Shown: positions 1 to 9,145, numbered from the stretch's first letter. The stretch is DNA of 35,798 nucleotides from UBA9647 sp049522195 (GCA_049522195.1 JBEKOB010000039.1:1-35798), one strand, 5' to 3'. Program-made: numbers and translations. Notes: generated from the letters alone by a model not told the origin.

Positions 1-2004
1 GGACTCTTCAGCAGAAAATGGAGCACCTATTTATATCATCCCGAGCGGGGCTTCACGAACACACGCCTTGGTGTCTCAGTCGAGGAGGGGGAGGGGGGAG
101 GTTCCGGGAAAGACGGGATGTACTCCGGTGTAAAGGGTTATTCCGTTGTGCCTGAGAATTTCGTATCGATTCAGTGGAAGTACACGGAGAATGTCCCCAT
201 CGTCTCTCTCCAGTGGAAAGCAGGAGAGTGCGAGATCGAAGAAGAATTCTTTGCTCCGAGCGAAGGATCGGTTCTCTTCAGGCGGGCAACGGTCAAGAAC
301 TCGTCGGGCAGGCAACTCCACGTTCGGCTGAGCCTTTCTCTCTACGCAAACTTTGGCCTCTTTGATCAAATCTATGTGGATGAGAAAGAGAAAGCGGCTT
401 TCGCGCGGGGCTTGGCAAAGATGAAACTCTTGTCGCTGGAAAAACAGGCGACAGTGGCGGGGCGTTATGATGTACGCGTCGATGCAGGAACAATTCCGCC
501 GGGAGAGTCACGCCAGGCGATGTACGTCTACTGCCTGAATGATGGAGAAAAAATTCTCAAACGAAAACAGTTCAGCATCCTTTGGAAAAACACTGTACGG
601 TACTGGAGCGAAAAGGGAATCCTTGAAACCGGCAACAAGGAATTCGACGATCTGTGGAAAGTATCCAAGACGAGTTTGCGGTCGGTGATGGGAAACAATG
701 CGCGCATGGACGCCGGCGTATGGGAATACAATATGGAATGGGTGATAGACCACCTGTGGGCGGCGATCGGATTTCTGCGGTCAGGGTTTGTGGATGAAGC
801 GCGCCTCCTCGTCGAGAACAATCTCAAGAAGGCAATCGGTTTCGACGGTCGCACAATTGAATCCAGTCGCTGGTTCGGCTACGACTATACTGAACTGAAT
901 CAAAACGGCAGTCTCGTTCACAGTATATGGGAATACCTTTGCTGGACAGGCGATTATGCTCTGGTGAAGAAATATTGGGACAAGATAAAGCTCTGTGCTG
1001 AATTCCCGCTCCAGGATGTTTTCTTCGACAAGCGGGCAAGAATGGTGCACAACAAACGAGAGTTCTGGGAGCGAAGCGATTCGCATGGCATCGAAGATGG
1101 GTTTGAGATGGCGTACCAATTCTGGATCATCATGGGCTTGGAGAAAGGGGCTGAGATTGCAGACGTGCTCCATGACCCGGCGACTGCCCGCAAGTGGCGA
1201 CAAACAGCGAGCGAGATGAAAGAAGCTTTTCTCTCTGATCCTACCTTCAAGATGATCGAGAACGGGCGCCTCATTAAAAGACGGAAGAGAAACGGAGAAT
1301 GGCAGAAGCTGAGCGTTCCTCCTAATCGTGCTGCGATGCCTCCCGGTTCACCGCTTGCGACGGATGAGAATCCGGCGTTGGATCCGGACACAACTGTGGC
1401 GTTTCCGATCATTTTCGGAATGATCGACCCTAAGAGCGAGATCTCACTCAAGACGCTTGAGTGGGTTGATACGCTATGGGGTCAGCAGTGGGAAGGAGGC
1501 GGGTATTCTCGCTACAACACGCACAGCGAACCCGACCCCCCGGCGGCATGGCCGTTCAACTCCGTTATGGTCGCCCGTGCGCATGCCGAAGCTGGCAATG
1601 ACGACAAGGTCTGGCGCGTACTCCACTGGCTTACGAATCTGCCGACCGGAAAGTCGGGTTCATGGTTTGAGCACCTGGGACCCAGCATCACGCCTCCAGC
1701 ACCGCCGGTTGGAATTGTCGGATGGATCTGGTATGAAATTATGGCGCTGTATGTCCATCAGATCGTCGGACTCAGACCGGAGCTGAATCGATTGGTCATT
1801 CGACCACGACTCATCCAGGGACTCGATGACATCCGTTCGACACACATAGTACGAAAGACGAAGGTATCTGTACACATCCTTCGATCGAAGGAAAAAACCT
1901 CTGCGCGCGTCAACGGCAAGGAAGTGGCGGTCAAGGATGGGGCGGTCTCAATCCCTTATCCGTCAAAGGGAACACTCACGATTGATTTCAACATTGCGGG
2001 ATAG
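1..2004 (+). CDS. Six-hairpin (alpha/alpha-toroid) glycosidase-like protein, 5'-truncated by window edge
   Basis: The frame is open from base 1, so the gene starts upstream. An internal ATG at 118 is not the true start, because the residues encoded before it (including STYLYHPERGF) align with STYLFHPERGL of the complete paralogue at 12302-14491. The N-terminal part is beta-rich. The catalytic-type toroid follows, with MDAGVWEYNMEWVID (about 706-750), ELNQNGS, an REFWER segment and GGYSRYNTHSEPDPPAAWPF, then a small C-terminal beta domain. This arrangement resembles GH15/GH63/GH78-type alpha/alpha-barrel glycosidases, but I cannot assign a family or substrate. The paralogue has EWVRD where this copy has EWVID (Ile codon 745-747). 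A Gly/Glu-rich stretch encoded by bases 82-117 is absent from the paralogue. The class V aminotransferase starts 3 bases after the stop, suggesting one operon. Confidence 0.8.
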   Translation, partial: GLFSRKWSTYLYHPERGFTNTRLGVSVEEGEGGGSGKDGMYSGVKGYSVVPENFVSIQWKYTENVPIVSLQWKAGECEIEEEFFAPSEGSVLFRRATVKNSSGRQLHVRLSLSLYANFGLFDQIYVDEKEKAAFARGLAKMKLLSLEKQATVAGRYDVRVDAGTIPPGESRQAMYVYCLNDGEKILKRKQFSILWKNTVRYWSEKGILETGNKEFDDLWKVSKTSLRSVMGNNARMDAGVWEYNMEWVIDHLWAAIGFLRSGFVDEARLLVENNLKKAIGFDGRTIESSRWFGYDYTELNQNGSLVHSIWEYLCWTGDYALVKKYWDKIKLCAEFPLQDVFFDKRARMVHNKREFWERSDSHGIEDGFEMAYQFWIIMGLEKGAEIADVLHDPATARKWRQTASEMKEAFLSDPTFKMIENGRLIKRRKRNGEWQKLSVPPNRAAMPPGSPLATDENPALDPDTTVAFPIIFGMIDPKSEISLKTLEWVDTLWGQQWEGGGYSRYNTHSEPDPPAAWPFNSVMVARAHAEAGNDDKVWRVLHWLTNLPTGKSGSWFEHLGPSITPPAPPVGIVGWIWYEIMALYVHQIVGLRPELNRLVIRPRLIQGLDDIRSTHIVRKTKVSVHILRSKEKTSARVNGKEVAVKDGAVSIPYPSKGTLTIDFNIAG

Positions 2005-2007
2005 CAC

Positions 2008-3291
2008 ATGAAGCGAAACGATTTCTTTAAGACTGTCATAGGAACGCTTGCGTTTGCCAGCCTTCCGGGCTTTAAAAACCGATCCACCGAGAGAAACAAT
2101 GTGGTGCCAGCCTGGCCGACGGCCAGTCCGGACGATGAACAATTCTGGAAGGTCCTCCGTGGTCAGTTTCCGCTCACCGATGAGCGGGCGTACCTGAATA
2201 CCGGTGGGCTTGGCGCGTCTCCGTATGCGGTCATCGATGCGGTCAAGGGGAAGATGGACGAACTCGAAACAATCTCGGAAACGGGGCGTACGGAAGACCT
2301 CTGGAAGGACGTCAAGACAGCTGCGGCGACGCTCTTTGGCTGCGAATCGGGGGAGCTGGCGTTTACGCGGAATGCAACGGAAGGAATCAACATCGTCTGC
2401 AACGGGTTGCCGATGAAACGCGGCGATGAGATGATCACAACGACGCATGAACATGTTGGAAATACAGTTCCCTGGCTTGCGCTTCTGCAACGAGAGGGAG
2501 TAGTGATCAAGATGTTCGAGCCCTCTGCAGCGTCGGCACAGGAAAATGTCGATCGAGTTGCGAAGCTTATCACACCGAGAACCCGGCTCATCAGCGTTCC
2601 GCATGCGACGACAACGGTGGGGCTCATCCTTCCGATCAAAAGCCTCGCAGAACTCGCGAAATCAAGGAACATCTGGCTGTTCGTTGATGGTGCACAGACT
2701 GCCGGGATGTTTCCGTTCAGCCTCCACGAACTCGGCTGCGATACCTACGCAACAAGCGGACACAAATGGCTCCTTGGACCGAAGGAAACCGGCTTGCTGT
2801 ACGTTCGTAAGGAGATGCTCGATGTGATACAGCCAAAATTCACAGGGGCGTATTCCGCCGACGAGTTTGACCTGGTGAAGGGAACGATGAAATTCCATCC
2901 TACAGCCCAGCGTTACGAATTCGGAACAGTGAGCATCCCCCTCAGATTTGGACTCGGGGCGGCTATCAAGTTCATGCAACGGATCGGCATGGAGAATGTG
3001 TGGAAAAGAGATCAGGCGCTGTCGACGCGTCTCTTCAAGGGTCTCCAGGAAATCCCGCATGTCAAGGTGCTGTCTCCGGCGCATGACGCTGAGCGGAGTG
3101 CGCTTATCACAATGCAGCACGAAAAGCTCGCGTACTTGGATCTTCAGGACCATCTCAATAAATTCAACCTTCGGACGCGCGGCGTGAGTGAAGGCGGTGT
3201 CAATGGACTTCGAATTTCAACTCATATCTATAATTCGGTTGAAGAGATAGACCGGGTTCTGGAAGCCACTCGGACCGCATGGAAAAACTAA
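2008..3291 (+). CDS. Class V aminotransferase-fold PLP enzyme (isopenicillin-N-epimerase/cysteine-desulfurase-like)
   Basis: The 427-residue protein has the fold-type I PLP layout of class V aminotransferases: TRNATEGIN (about 120-128), the cofactor-ring Asp in VDGAQ (D227) and the Schiff-base Lys in SGHKWLLGP (K253). The length is normal for isopenicillin-N-epimerase-like members. Known family activities include epimerisation, transamination and beta-elimination on amino acids. The substrate cannot be read here. The N-terminus (MKRNDFFKTVIGTLAFASLPGF) looks like a signal: KRNDFFK resembles a twin-arginine motif with Lys in the first position, followed by a hydrophobic stretch. Export is therefore possible, and Tat would allow export with PLP bound. 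The gene starts 3 bases after the glycosidase stop and has no clear Shine-Dalgarno, so translational coupling is likely. Confidence 0.85.
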   Translation: MKRNDFFKTVIGTLAFASLPGFKNRSTERNNVVPAWPTASPDDEQFWKVLRGQFPLTDERAYLNTGGLGASPYAVIDAVKGKMDELETISETGRTEDLWKDVKTAAATLFGCESGELAFTRNATEGINIVCNGLPMKRGDEMITTTHEHVGNTVPWLALLQREGVVIKMFEPSAASAQENVDRVAKLITPRTRLISVPHATTTVGLILPIKSLAELAKSRNIWLFVDGAQTAGMFPFSLHELGCDTYATSGHKWLLGPKETGLLYVRKEMLDVIQPKFTGAYSADEFDLVKGTMKFHPTAQRYEFGTVSIPLRFGLGAAIKFMQRIGMENVWKRDQALSTRLFKGLQEIPHVKVLSPAHDAERSALITMQHEKLAYLDLQDHLNKFNLRTRGVSEGGVNGLRISTHIYNSVEEIDRVLEATRTAWKN

Positions 3292-3302
3292 CAAACTAGA
3301 AA

Positions 3303-3339
3303 TCCGACTTCTTATGGGAATTCACATGGAGAAGTCGGA
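3303..3339 (+). promoter_or_regulatory. Perfect 10-bp inverted repeat in the leader of the FGGY kinase gene
   Basis: TCCGACTTCT (3303-3312) is exactly complementary to AGAAGTCGGA (3330-3339), separated by 17 bases. It lies between the aminotransferase stop (3291) and the kinase start (3371). No T-run follows, so it is not a standard intrinsic terminator. It could be an RNA hairpin that sets relative expression within the operon, or an operator. The function is inferred only. Confidence 0.5.
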
Positions 3340-3370
3340 GTTCTCAACAGGCAAGAAAGGAGTTTCCGCA

Positions 3371-4858
3371 ATGTATGCTCTCGGCTATGACGTTGGAAGT
3401 TCATTTATCAAAGCTGCAGTTGTCGATGTCGAGCATGGTAATGTTGTCTCCTCTGCTTCGTTTCCAGACAAGGAGATGGCCATTCATTCTCCTGTCGCAG
3501 GTTGGGCGGAGCAGGATCCGCAATCGTGGTGGGATGCTATCGTTGGCGCAACGCGGCTCGTTGCGGCACGGGCTTCAATCTCCATGCAGGACATCCGCAC
3601 AATAGGCATTTCCTATCAGATGCATGGACTCGTGCTCGTTGGTCGGGATGGCCGGGTCTTGCGTCCGTCAATCATCTGGTGTGATAGCCGTGCTACGGAA
3701 ATCGGCCGGAAGGCGTTCTCCGAAATCGGTGAATCGGTGTGTCTGCGAGAGATGCTGAATTCACCCGGTAATTTCACAGCCTCAAAGCTTCGCTGGGTCA
3801 AAGAGAACGAACCGCAGATCTATGCAAAGGTGTACAAGATTCTCCTCCCCGGAGAATACGTGGCTTTGCGACTCACAGGCGATTGCCGAACAACAGCCTC
3901 GGGTCTTTCCGAGGGGATATTCTGGAATTTTCCTGCGAACGATGTGTCGGAGAGATTGCTTTCGTACTACGGCTTGAACAAGGATTTTCTGGCCGACCGT
4001 GTTCCTTCCATGGGATTTCAGGGATCGCTGACCGAGCCGGCTGCCCGTGAGCTTGGCTTGAAGCCAGGCATTCCAATCGCGTATCGGGCCGGTGATCAGC
4101 CAAACAACGCGTTCTCCCTCAACGTGCTCGAGCCGGGGGAAATTGCAGCGACGGCGGGAACGTCGGGTGTTGTCTATGCCGTCAGTGGCTCGCTCAATTG
4201 CGATCCGCAGTCACGCATCAACGCCTTTGCCCACGTCAACCACACACCGCAAAACCCGCGCGTAGGAATTCTCCTCTGCATCAACGGTACCGGGATATCG
4301 AATAGCTGGATTCGGAAGATGGCAGGAGAACCGGATCTTACGTACGAGAAAATGAACCAGCTCGCGGCGGCGGTTCCTGTCGGCTCAAGGGGGCTTTCCA
4401 TTCTCCCTTTTGGCAATGGGGCAGAGCGGATGTTTCGTGACAAGGACATTGGAGCATCCTTCCATGGGCTGAATTTCAATATTCATTCAAAGCCGGAGCT
4501 TTTCAGGGGGGTACAAGAAGGGGTGGCGTTTTCGTTCAAGTACGGCATTGAGATTATGCAATCGATCGGCATTCAACCGAGAGTTTTGCGTGCTGGTGTG
4601 GCAAACATGTTCCTGAGCCCTGTTTTCTGCAAGACACTGGCGAGTGTTGCGGACGTGCAAATCGAACTGTACAACACCGATGGCGCGCAGGGTGCAGCGC
4701 GCGCTGCGGCTGTTGGTGCTGGCCTCGTTCCATCTGTGAAAGACGCGTTTCGCGGCCTCTCCCGTGTCCAAAGTATTGAACCTGAAACGAATAAAGCCGA
4801 TTATTTTGAAGCATACAATCGCTGGCTTGAGCCATTGAAACAGATTCTGCATGACTGA
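3371..4858 (+). CDS. FGGY-family carbohydrate kinase, xylulokinase-like
   Basis: The predicted cytoplasmic 495-residue kinase phosphorylates a pentulose or similar sugar with ATP. The N-terminal phosphate-binding loop is GYDVGSSFIKAAVVD. YQMHGLV (about 82-88) matches the QMHGL element of xylulokinases, and the presumed catalytic Asp is in AGDQPNNAF (D242). The C-terminal ATPase half contains TAGTSGVVYA and GAQGAARAAAVGAG. Length is typical of XylB. I chose ATG 3371 because AAAGGAG at 3356-3362 lies 8 bases before it and residue 1 then begins the family motif. An upstream in-frame ATG at 3314 would add 19 unrelated residues encoded across a hairpin. The next genes are remnants of a xylose-type ABC transporter, which supports a pentose or ketose substrate, but FGGY substrates are hard to tell apart by sequence. 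Confidence 0.88.
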   Translation: MYALGYDVGSSFIKAAVVDVEHGNVVSSASFPDKEMAIHSPVAGWAEQDPQSWWDAIVGATRLVAARASISMQDIRTIGISYQMHGLVLVGRDGRVLRPSIIWCDSRATEIGRKAFSEIGESVCLREMLNSPGNFTASKLRWVKENEPQIYAKVYKILLPGEYVALRLTGDCRTTASGLSEGIFWNFPANDVSERLLSYYGLNKDFLADRVPSMGFQGSLTEPAARELGLKPGIPIAYRAGDQPNNAFSLNVLEPGEIAATAGTSGVVYAVSGSLNCDPQSRINAFAHVNHTPQNPRVGILLCINGTGISNSWIRKMAGEPDLTYEKMNQLAAAVPVGSRGLSILPFGNGAERMFRDKDIGASFHGLNFNIHSKPELFRGVQEGVAFSFKYGIEIMQSIGIQPRVLRAGVANMFLSPVFCKTLASVADVQIELYNTDGAQGAARAAAVGAGLVPSVKDAFRGLSRVQSIEPETNKADYFEAYNRWLEPLKQILHD

Positions 4859-4879
4859 GAATTATCCGAGGTAAGGAAC

Positions 4880-5613
4880 ATGAAAACACTCTTTGCTATT
4901 TGCCTGCTCTCATGCACGCTTGTGCTTCTTTCCGGGTGCGGCGGCAAAAATCAGAAGGCCGCATCAACCACGGACGCCAAGTACACCGTCGGTTTTTCTC
5001 ATGGAGACATACGATCTCGAGCGATGGAAGCGTGACGAATCATTCTTCGGCGACAAATCGCGCTCACTGGGGATGACAGTCCTCCGCGCAGTGGCAGACG
5101 GTGACCAGGATCGCCAGAACAAGCAGGCGGAGACGCTCCTGACGCAGGGAGTCAACGTTCTCGTGGGTTGTACCGAAAAATCTCAATACCGCTGCTCGCA
5201 TCGTGACGAGCGCGCACGAGAAGAATGTTCCGGTGCTCGCGTATGACAGGTTGATCACCGGGTGTGACCTTGACATGTACATTACCTTCGACAACGAAAA
5301 AGTTGCATATCTTCAGGCCGAGGAGGTCCTGCAAAAGGTACCAGAAGGCAACTTTATGCTGCTGGGTGGACGCGGATCAATTTTCGGTACGTTCCTTGGC
5401 GCACTCGTGATGGCGACCGTTATTCAGGGTATGGATTATACGAATCTTGAAAACTGGCTGCAGCTTATTGTCCGTGGCAGCGTTCTTGTCCTTGCGGTTG
5501 GTCTTGATGTCATTGCAAAAAATCCTCCCCCCTGGGCTCGGCGGCTGCGCAACAAATTCTGGAGATATATCAAGCCCGGAGCGAAAACGCGCGGAACCGT
5601 ATCGCCGGAATAA
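4880..5613 (+). pseudogene. Decayed xylF-xylH chimera: sugar-binding lipoprotein N-half fused to ABC permease C-terminus
   Basis: ATG 4880 begins a lipoprotein signal (MKTLFAICLLSC, lipobox LLSGC with Cys20) and the start of a XylF-type periplasmic sugar-binding protein. The frame reaches a stop at 5033-5035. Removing one extra base near 5000 restores METYDLERWKRDESFF and onward in frame +1. A second extra base near 5162-5165 (gtgggttg) is needed to continue into frame +2, which reads TSAHEKNVPVLAYDRL, FDNEKVAYLQAEEVLQ and GNFMLLGG. At GG (5365-5370) the XylF sequence switches to RGSIFGTFLGALVMATVIQG, the conserved C-terminal segment of XylH permeases, and runs to a stop at 5613. About half of xylF and most of xylH are therefore missing. 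The lesions are two +1 shifts and one deletion. They could be real decay or assembly error. The intact ATPase gene follows. Confidence 0.85.
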
Positions 5614-5625
5614 ATTGAAAAGCGC

Positions 5626-7143
5626 ATGGCGGCAATAGTTCAATTCGAGAAGGTCACCAAGCGGTTTGGCGGAACGACAGCGCTCGATGCTGTCAGCTTC
5701 TCCATTCAGGCAGGGGAGATCCATGCCCTGATAGGAGAAAATGGCGCGGGCAAATCGACGTTGATGAAAATCCTATCGGGGGTACTCTCCAAGGATTCTG
5801 GCGAAATCTCCATCGGCGACAAACACACCGCATTCAAAACCGCTGTCGACGCTCAGCGCGAAGGCATAAGCACTGTCTACCAGGAGGCGCATCTTGTGCC
5901 TCACATGACAGTGGCGGAAAATATTTTCCTCGGCCGTGAACCGACTCGAACACTCGGCTTCGTGGACTTCAATACACTCAACGCCCGCACCAAAGAAATC
6001 CTCGCGCGGCTGGAGTTGAACATCTCTCCGACTACAGTGCTGGCGGTCTTGAGTTCCGCAGACATTCAGCTTGTCCAGATTGCACGTGCCATCGCTTTTT
6101 CCACGAAAATTCTTGTCCTGGACGAGCCGACGGCATCGATTACCGAACACGAGACGGAAATTCTCTTTGAGCTGTTGAAGAAGCTCAACGCAGGCGGCTT
6201 GACGATTCTCTATGTCTCACACCGGCTGAGAGAGATTTTTGAATTGTGTCATCGTGCCAGCGTTCTGCGGGATGGTCACTACATAGGGACGGTTGATGTA
6301 GCAAAAACGACGGAAAAAGAAATTATCAGTATGATGGTAGGGCGGGAGCTTAAAGAGATGCCCGCCGCTTCGGAGCGGAAGGAACCGACCGATCTCAAAC
6401 TAGAAGTGCGCGGAATGTGCGTCAGCGAATCGTCGATTCCGGTGCACAACGTTTCGTTGAACGTTCGCAAGGGAGAGATTGTGGCGCTGGCGGGCCTGGT
6501 TGGTTCCGGCCGGAGCGAAGTTGCCAAAACCATCTTTGGTTTGCATCGGATGGATTCGGGAAGTATCGCGATTAATGGTTCTCAGGTGGAGATCAAAAAC
6601 CCGGAGGATGCGATACGACGGGGAATTTCGCTTGTGCCGGAGGACAGGAAGGGAGAGGGACTCATCTCGATTCAATCGGTGAAGCACAACATTTCACTGA
6701 CGGGACTGCGACTCCTCTCGCGCCTGGGTTTCATCAACGGCCCCTCGGAGACCAACTTGGCGCGGACAAGTTCGACGCAATTCTCCATAAAGACCTCTTC
6801 GGAGGAAGCCGAAGTCTCGACTCTGAGCGGCGGAAATCAGCAAAAGGTCGTTTTGGCAAAATGGCTCTGGCTCAAGCCATCTATCCTAATGCTTGACGAG
6901 CCGACCCGGGGAATTGATGTCGGTGCAAAGGCAGAGATCCATAATCTTATCCTTGAGTTGGCAAGAAGCGGTGTTGCCGTCCTCCTGATATCTTCTGAGC
7001 TGCCGGAGGTGCTGAGGCTCGCAGACCGAATCTATGTCATGCGGGATGGGACGATTACAGGAGAACTTCAACGATCGCAGGCGAGCCAGGAAGCAATCAT
7101 GCATTTGGCAGCCATCGGAGCAGAGGAATCGGGATCAGCGTAA
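5626..7143 (+). CDS. Sugar ABC transporter ATP-binding protein, XylG/RbsA type (two ABC domains)
   Basis: The 505-residue protein has tandem ATPase domains, as in the CUT2 family that energises monosaccharide import. Domain 1 has Walker A GENGAGKST (37-45), a weak signature LSSADIQ (about 142-148), Walker B ILVLDEPTAS (D166/E167) and the H-loop YVSHR. Domain 2 has a Walker A variant GLVGSGRSE (290-298), signature LSGGNQQK (400-407) and Walker B LMLDEPTRGID (D424/E425). A degenerate second Walker A is normal in this family. Length is normal and the frame is intact. It starts 12 bases after the chimeric xylF-xylH remnant. With no intact binding protein or permease beside it, it is orphaned here unless partners are encoded elsewhere or the upstream lesion is an assembly fault. 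Confidence 0.92.
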   Translation: MAAIVQFEKVTKRFGGTTALDAVSFSIQAGEIHALIGENGAGKSTLMKILSGVLSKDSGEISIGDKHTAFKTAVDAQREGISTVYQEAHLVPHMTVAENIFLGREPTRTLGFVDFNTLNARTKEILARLELNISPTTVLAVLSSADIQLVQIARAIAFSTKILVLDEPTASITEHETEILFELLKKLNAGGLTILYVSHRLREIFELCHRASVLRDGHYIGTVDVAKTTEKEIISMMVGRELKEMPAASERKEPTDLKLEVRGMCVSESSIPVHNVSLNVRKGEIVALAGLVGSGRSEVAKTIFGLHRMDSGSIAINGSQVEIKNPEDAIRRGISLVPEDRKGEGLISIQSVKHNISLTGLRLLSRLGFINGPSETNLARTSSTQFSIKTSSEEAEVSTLSGGNQQKVVLAKWLWLKPSILMLDEPTRGIDVGAKAEIHNLILELARSGVAVLLISSELPEVLRLADRIYVMRDGTITGELQRSQASQEAIMHLAAIGAEESGSA

Positions 7144-7210
7144 AACCGGTCAGCGGGGTTGCATTTTTCGTTGTTTCTACATAAGTCATTTAACCGCGAA
7201 AGGAATTGGA

Positions 7211-9145
7211 ATGAAGTCAGTCAACACGTTTGACCTCGTCGTGGTCTTTACGTACTTCCTGATCATCATGGGAATCGGTCTCTTTTTCATGAAGGTCAAT
7301 AAAGGAGGAAAGGAGTATTTCACCGGGGGCAGCATGATACCGTGGTGGATGTCCGGCATCTCCCTGTACATGGGAAACTTCAGCGCGTGGTTGTTCACGG
7401 GTGCAGCCGGGTTCGCCTATAGCACAGGATGGTTCACGATTCTGTATTTCGCAATCAGCCCGATTGCATACTTCGTCGGATCAAGCCTGACGGCTGCAAA
7501 GTGGCGGCGTACGCGATCGATCTCACCACTTGAGTATACCGTGACAAGGTTCAACATCACGACACAGCAGTTTCTCAGCTGGGTGATTGCAACGAACTTC
7601 ACGCTTTCCGCCGGAGTCCAGCTTGCATCGACGTGCAAGCTTTTCGCTCCGATCATCGGCATCGACCTTACGTTAATTGTCATTATGATTGGCAGCATTG
7701 TCATGCTTCACAATTTCCTTGGAGGTTTGTGGGGCGACATGGCGATGGATGTCGTTCAGGGGGTCATTCTTGTCGGCATTACGTTCATCGTTATGCCCCT
7801 CAGTCTGCATCTCATTGGAGGGATTGGAAACCTGTTCGATAAACTTCCTCCGCTGTCATTCGATCACACATACAACGAGGTCCATTACACCGAGCATTGG
7901 CTCCTCTCCATCCTCATCATTACAACCATAGGTTTTGCCGCAGGAGGCGCCCAGCGATTCTATTCTGTGAAGGATGAGAAGAGCGCCAAACGCGTCGGCA
8001 GGACGGCGGCGCTGCTGGCATTATGCACCCCGCTCGTCTTCGGAATCCCGCCCCTGGTGGCGAAAGTCTACTGGCCCGACCTGACCCAAGTTGCGTTTTT
8101 TGCTCCGTTTATTGGGAAGAACCCCCAGGATCTCGTTTTTGTTGGATTGGTCATGAAGCTTCTTCCGCATGGACTGATCGGCGTGTTCATAGCTGCCATG
8201 CTTGCCGCTACAATGACAACGCTCAGCACAGTCTATAACATGGTTTCGTCGATCATTTCTCACGATATCTATAAAGGAGTATTTCGACCGACACTCGATG
8301 ATAAACAACTGCTGAAAGCCGGCCGGATTGCTGCGTTGACGATCGGTGTCATCGTGATGACACTCGCTGTCTTCTTCGTCACAAGCAAGTTCGGCATCTT
8401 CAATCTTATGCAAGCCTTCTTCACACTGTTCAACATTCCTGTGATTGTTCCCCTTGCGTTCGGCCTCATCTTCCGTCGCGTTCCGAAATGGTCTGCAGTC
8501 GGCGCTATCACCTGGGGGTTGATCACCGGTGCAACAGCGCGGTACCTGCTAGGCTGGGACATTGGGCCGCAGGTGTATCTCGCGTTTGCAATGACATTAG
8601 GTATTTTTGCAACATCGCATTTGACAGCGGTTCTCTATAAGAAGAACAAGATCGGCCTCGGCGTAATCTCCGCAGCTATCGCTCTCGGTCTGGCGATCCT
8701 GTTTTCCCGGTCAGTTGTGGGTAATCCTCTCGGTGTCGATCCTCAAATTCAACTCAACCTTGCCTATCTGAGCGCACTCTCTCTCGGGGGGAGCTTGTTC
8801 TTCTTTGCGCGGCTCTTTTCGCTTGAGAAAGAGGAAGAGCGAAAGGTTCTCGAGGCGTTCTTTAAGAAGCTCGATACGCCTATTGATGTGGCGAAAGAAG
8901 TGTATGGTGGCGGACGTCGCCAGGTTTCAACGATGCCGCTCGTCGGACGCACAGTCATCTTCCTCGGATTCCTCGTATCAGCTGCTTTCTTCACGCATCT
9001 GGAGCAATTGGAATTTGTTGCCGTGGTAGCGATGGTGTGCGTCTTGTGGGCATTTGGAGGATCGCTCTGGATTTTTGGAAAGAGAGCGGATCGGAAAGAC
9101 GAAGAAGAGCGGGCTTTGCTGGCACAGGCAGCAGGAAAACCATGA
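7211..9145 (+). CDS. Sodium:solute symporter (SSS/SLC5 family)
   Basis: The 644-residue inner-membrane protein has many hydrophobic helices. The N-terminal helix is followed by the family pattern GGSMIPWWMSGISLYMGNFS, then FAAGGAQRFYSVKDEKSA, the AAMLAATMTTLSTVYNM segment typical of the Na+-site region, and two C-terminal helices after a charged loop. It probably imports sugar, sugar acid or oligosaccharide products with Na+. The open frame extends 59 codons upstream into xylG, but ATG 7211 is preceded by AAAGGAAT and begins at the hydrophilic lead of the first helix, so I start there. It sits beside a broken ABC importer and may have replaced it. The stop overlaps the start of a six-codon ORF leading into the LarA gene. 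Confidence 0.92.
   Translation: MKSVNTFDLVVVFTYFLIIMGIGLFFMKVNKGGKEYFTGGSMIPWWMSGISLYMGNFSAWLFTGAAGFAYSTGWFTILYFAISPIAYFVGSSLTAAKWRRTRSISPLEYTVTRFNITTQQFLSWVIATNFTLSAGVQLASTCKLFAPIIGIDLTLIVIMIGSIVMLHNFLGGLWGDMAMDVVQGVILVGITFIVMPLSLHLIGGIGNLFDKLPPLSFDHTYNEVHYTEHWLLSILIITTIGFAAGGAQRFYSVKDEKSAKRVGRTAALLALCTPLVFGIPPLVAKVYWPDLTQVAFFAPFIGKNPQDLVFVGLVMKLLPHGLIGVFIAAMLAATMTTLSTVYNMVSSIISHDIYKGVFRPTLDDKQLLKAGRIAALTIGVIVMTLAVFFVTSKFGIFNLMQAFFTLFNIPVIVPLAFGLIFRRVPKWSAVGAITWGLITGATARYLLGWDIGPQVYLAFAMTLGIFATSHLTAVLYKKNKIGLGVISAAIALGLAILFSRSVVGNPLGVDPQIQLNLAYLSALSLGGSLFFFARLFSLEKEEERKVLEAFFKKLDTPIDVAKEVYGGGRRQVSTMPLVGRTVIFLGFLVSAAFFTHLEQLEFVAVVAMVCVLWAFGGSLWIFGKRADRKDEEERALLAQAAGKP

Noticed and set aside
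4893..5246. A separate 117-residue gene
   Set aside because: Its middle part is frame +1 of the xylF remnant and its ends are out-of-frame translation.
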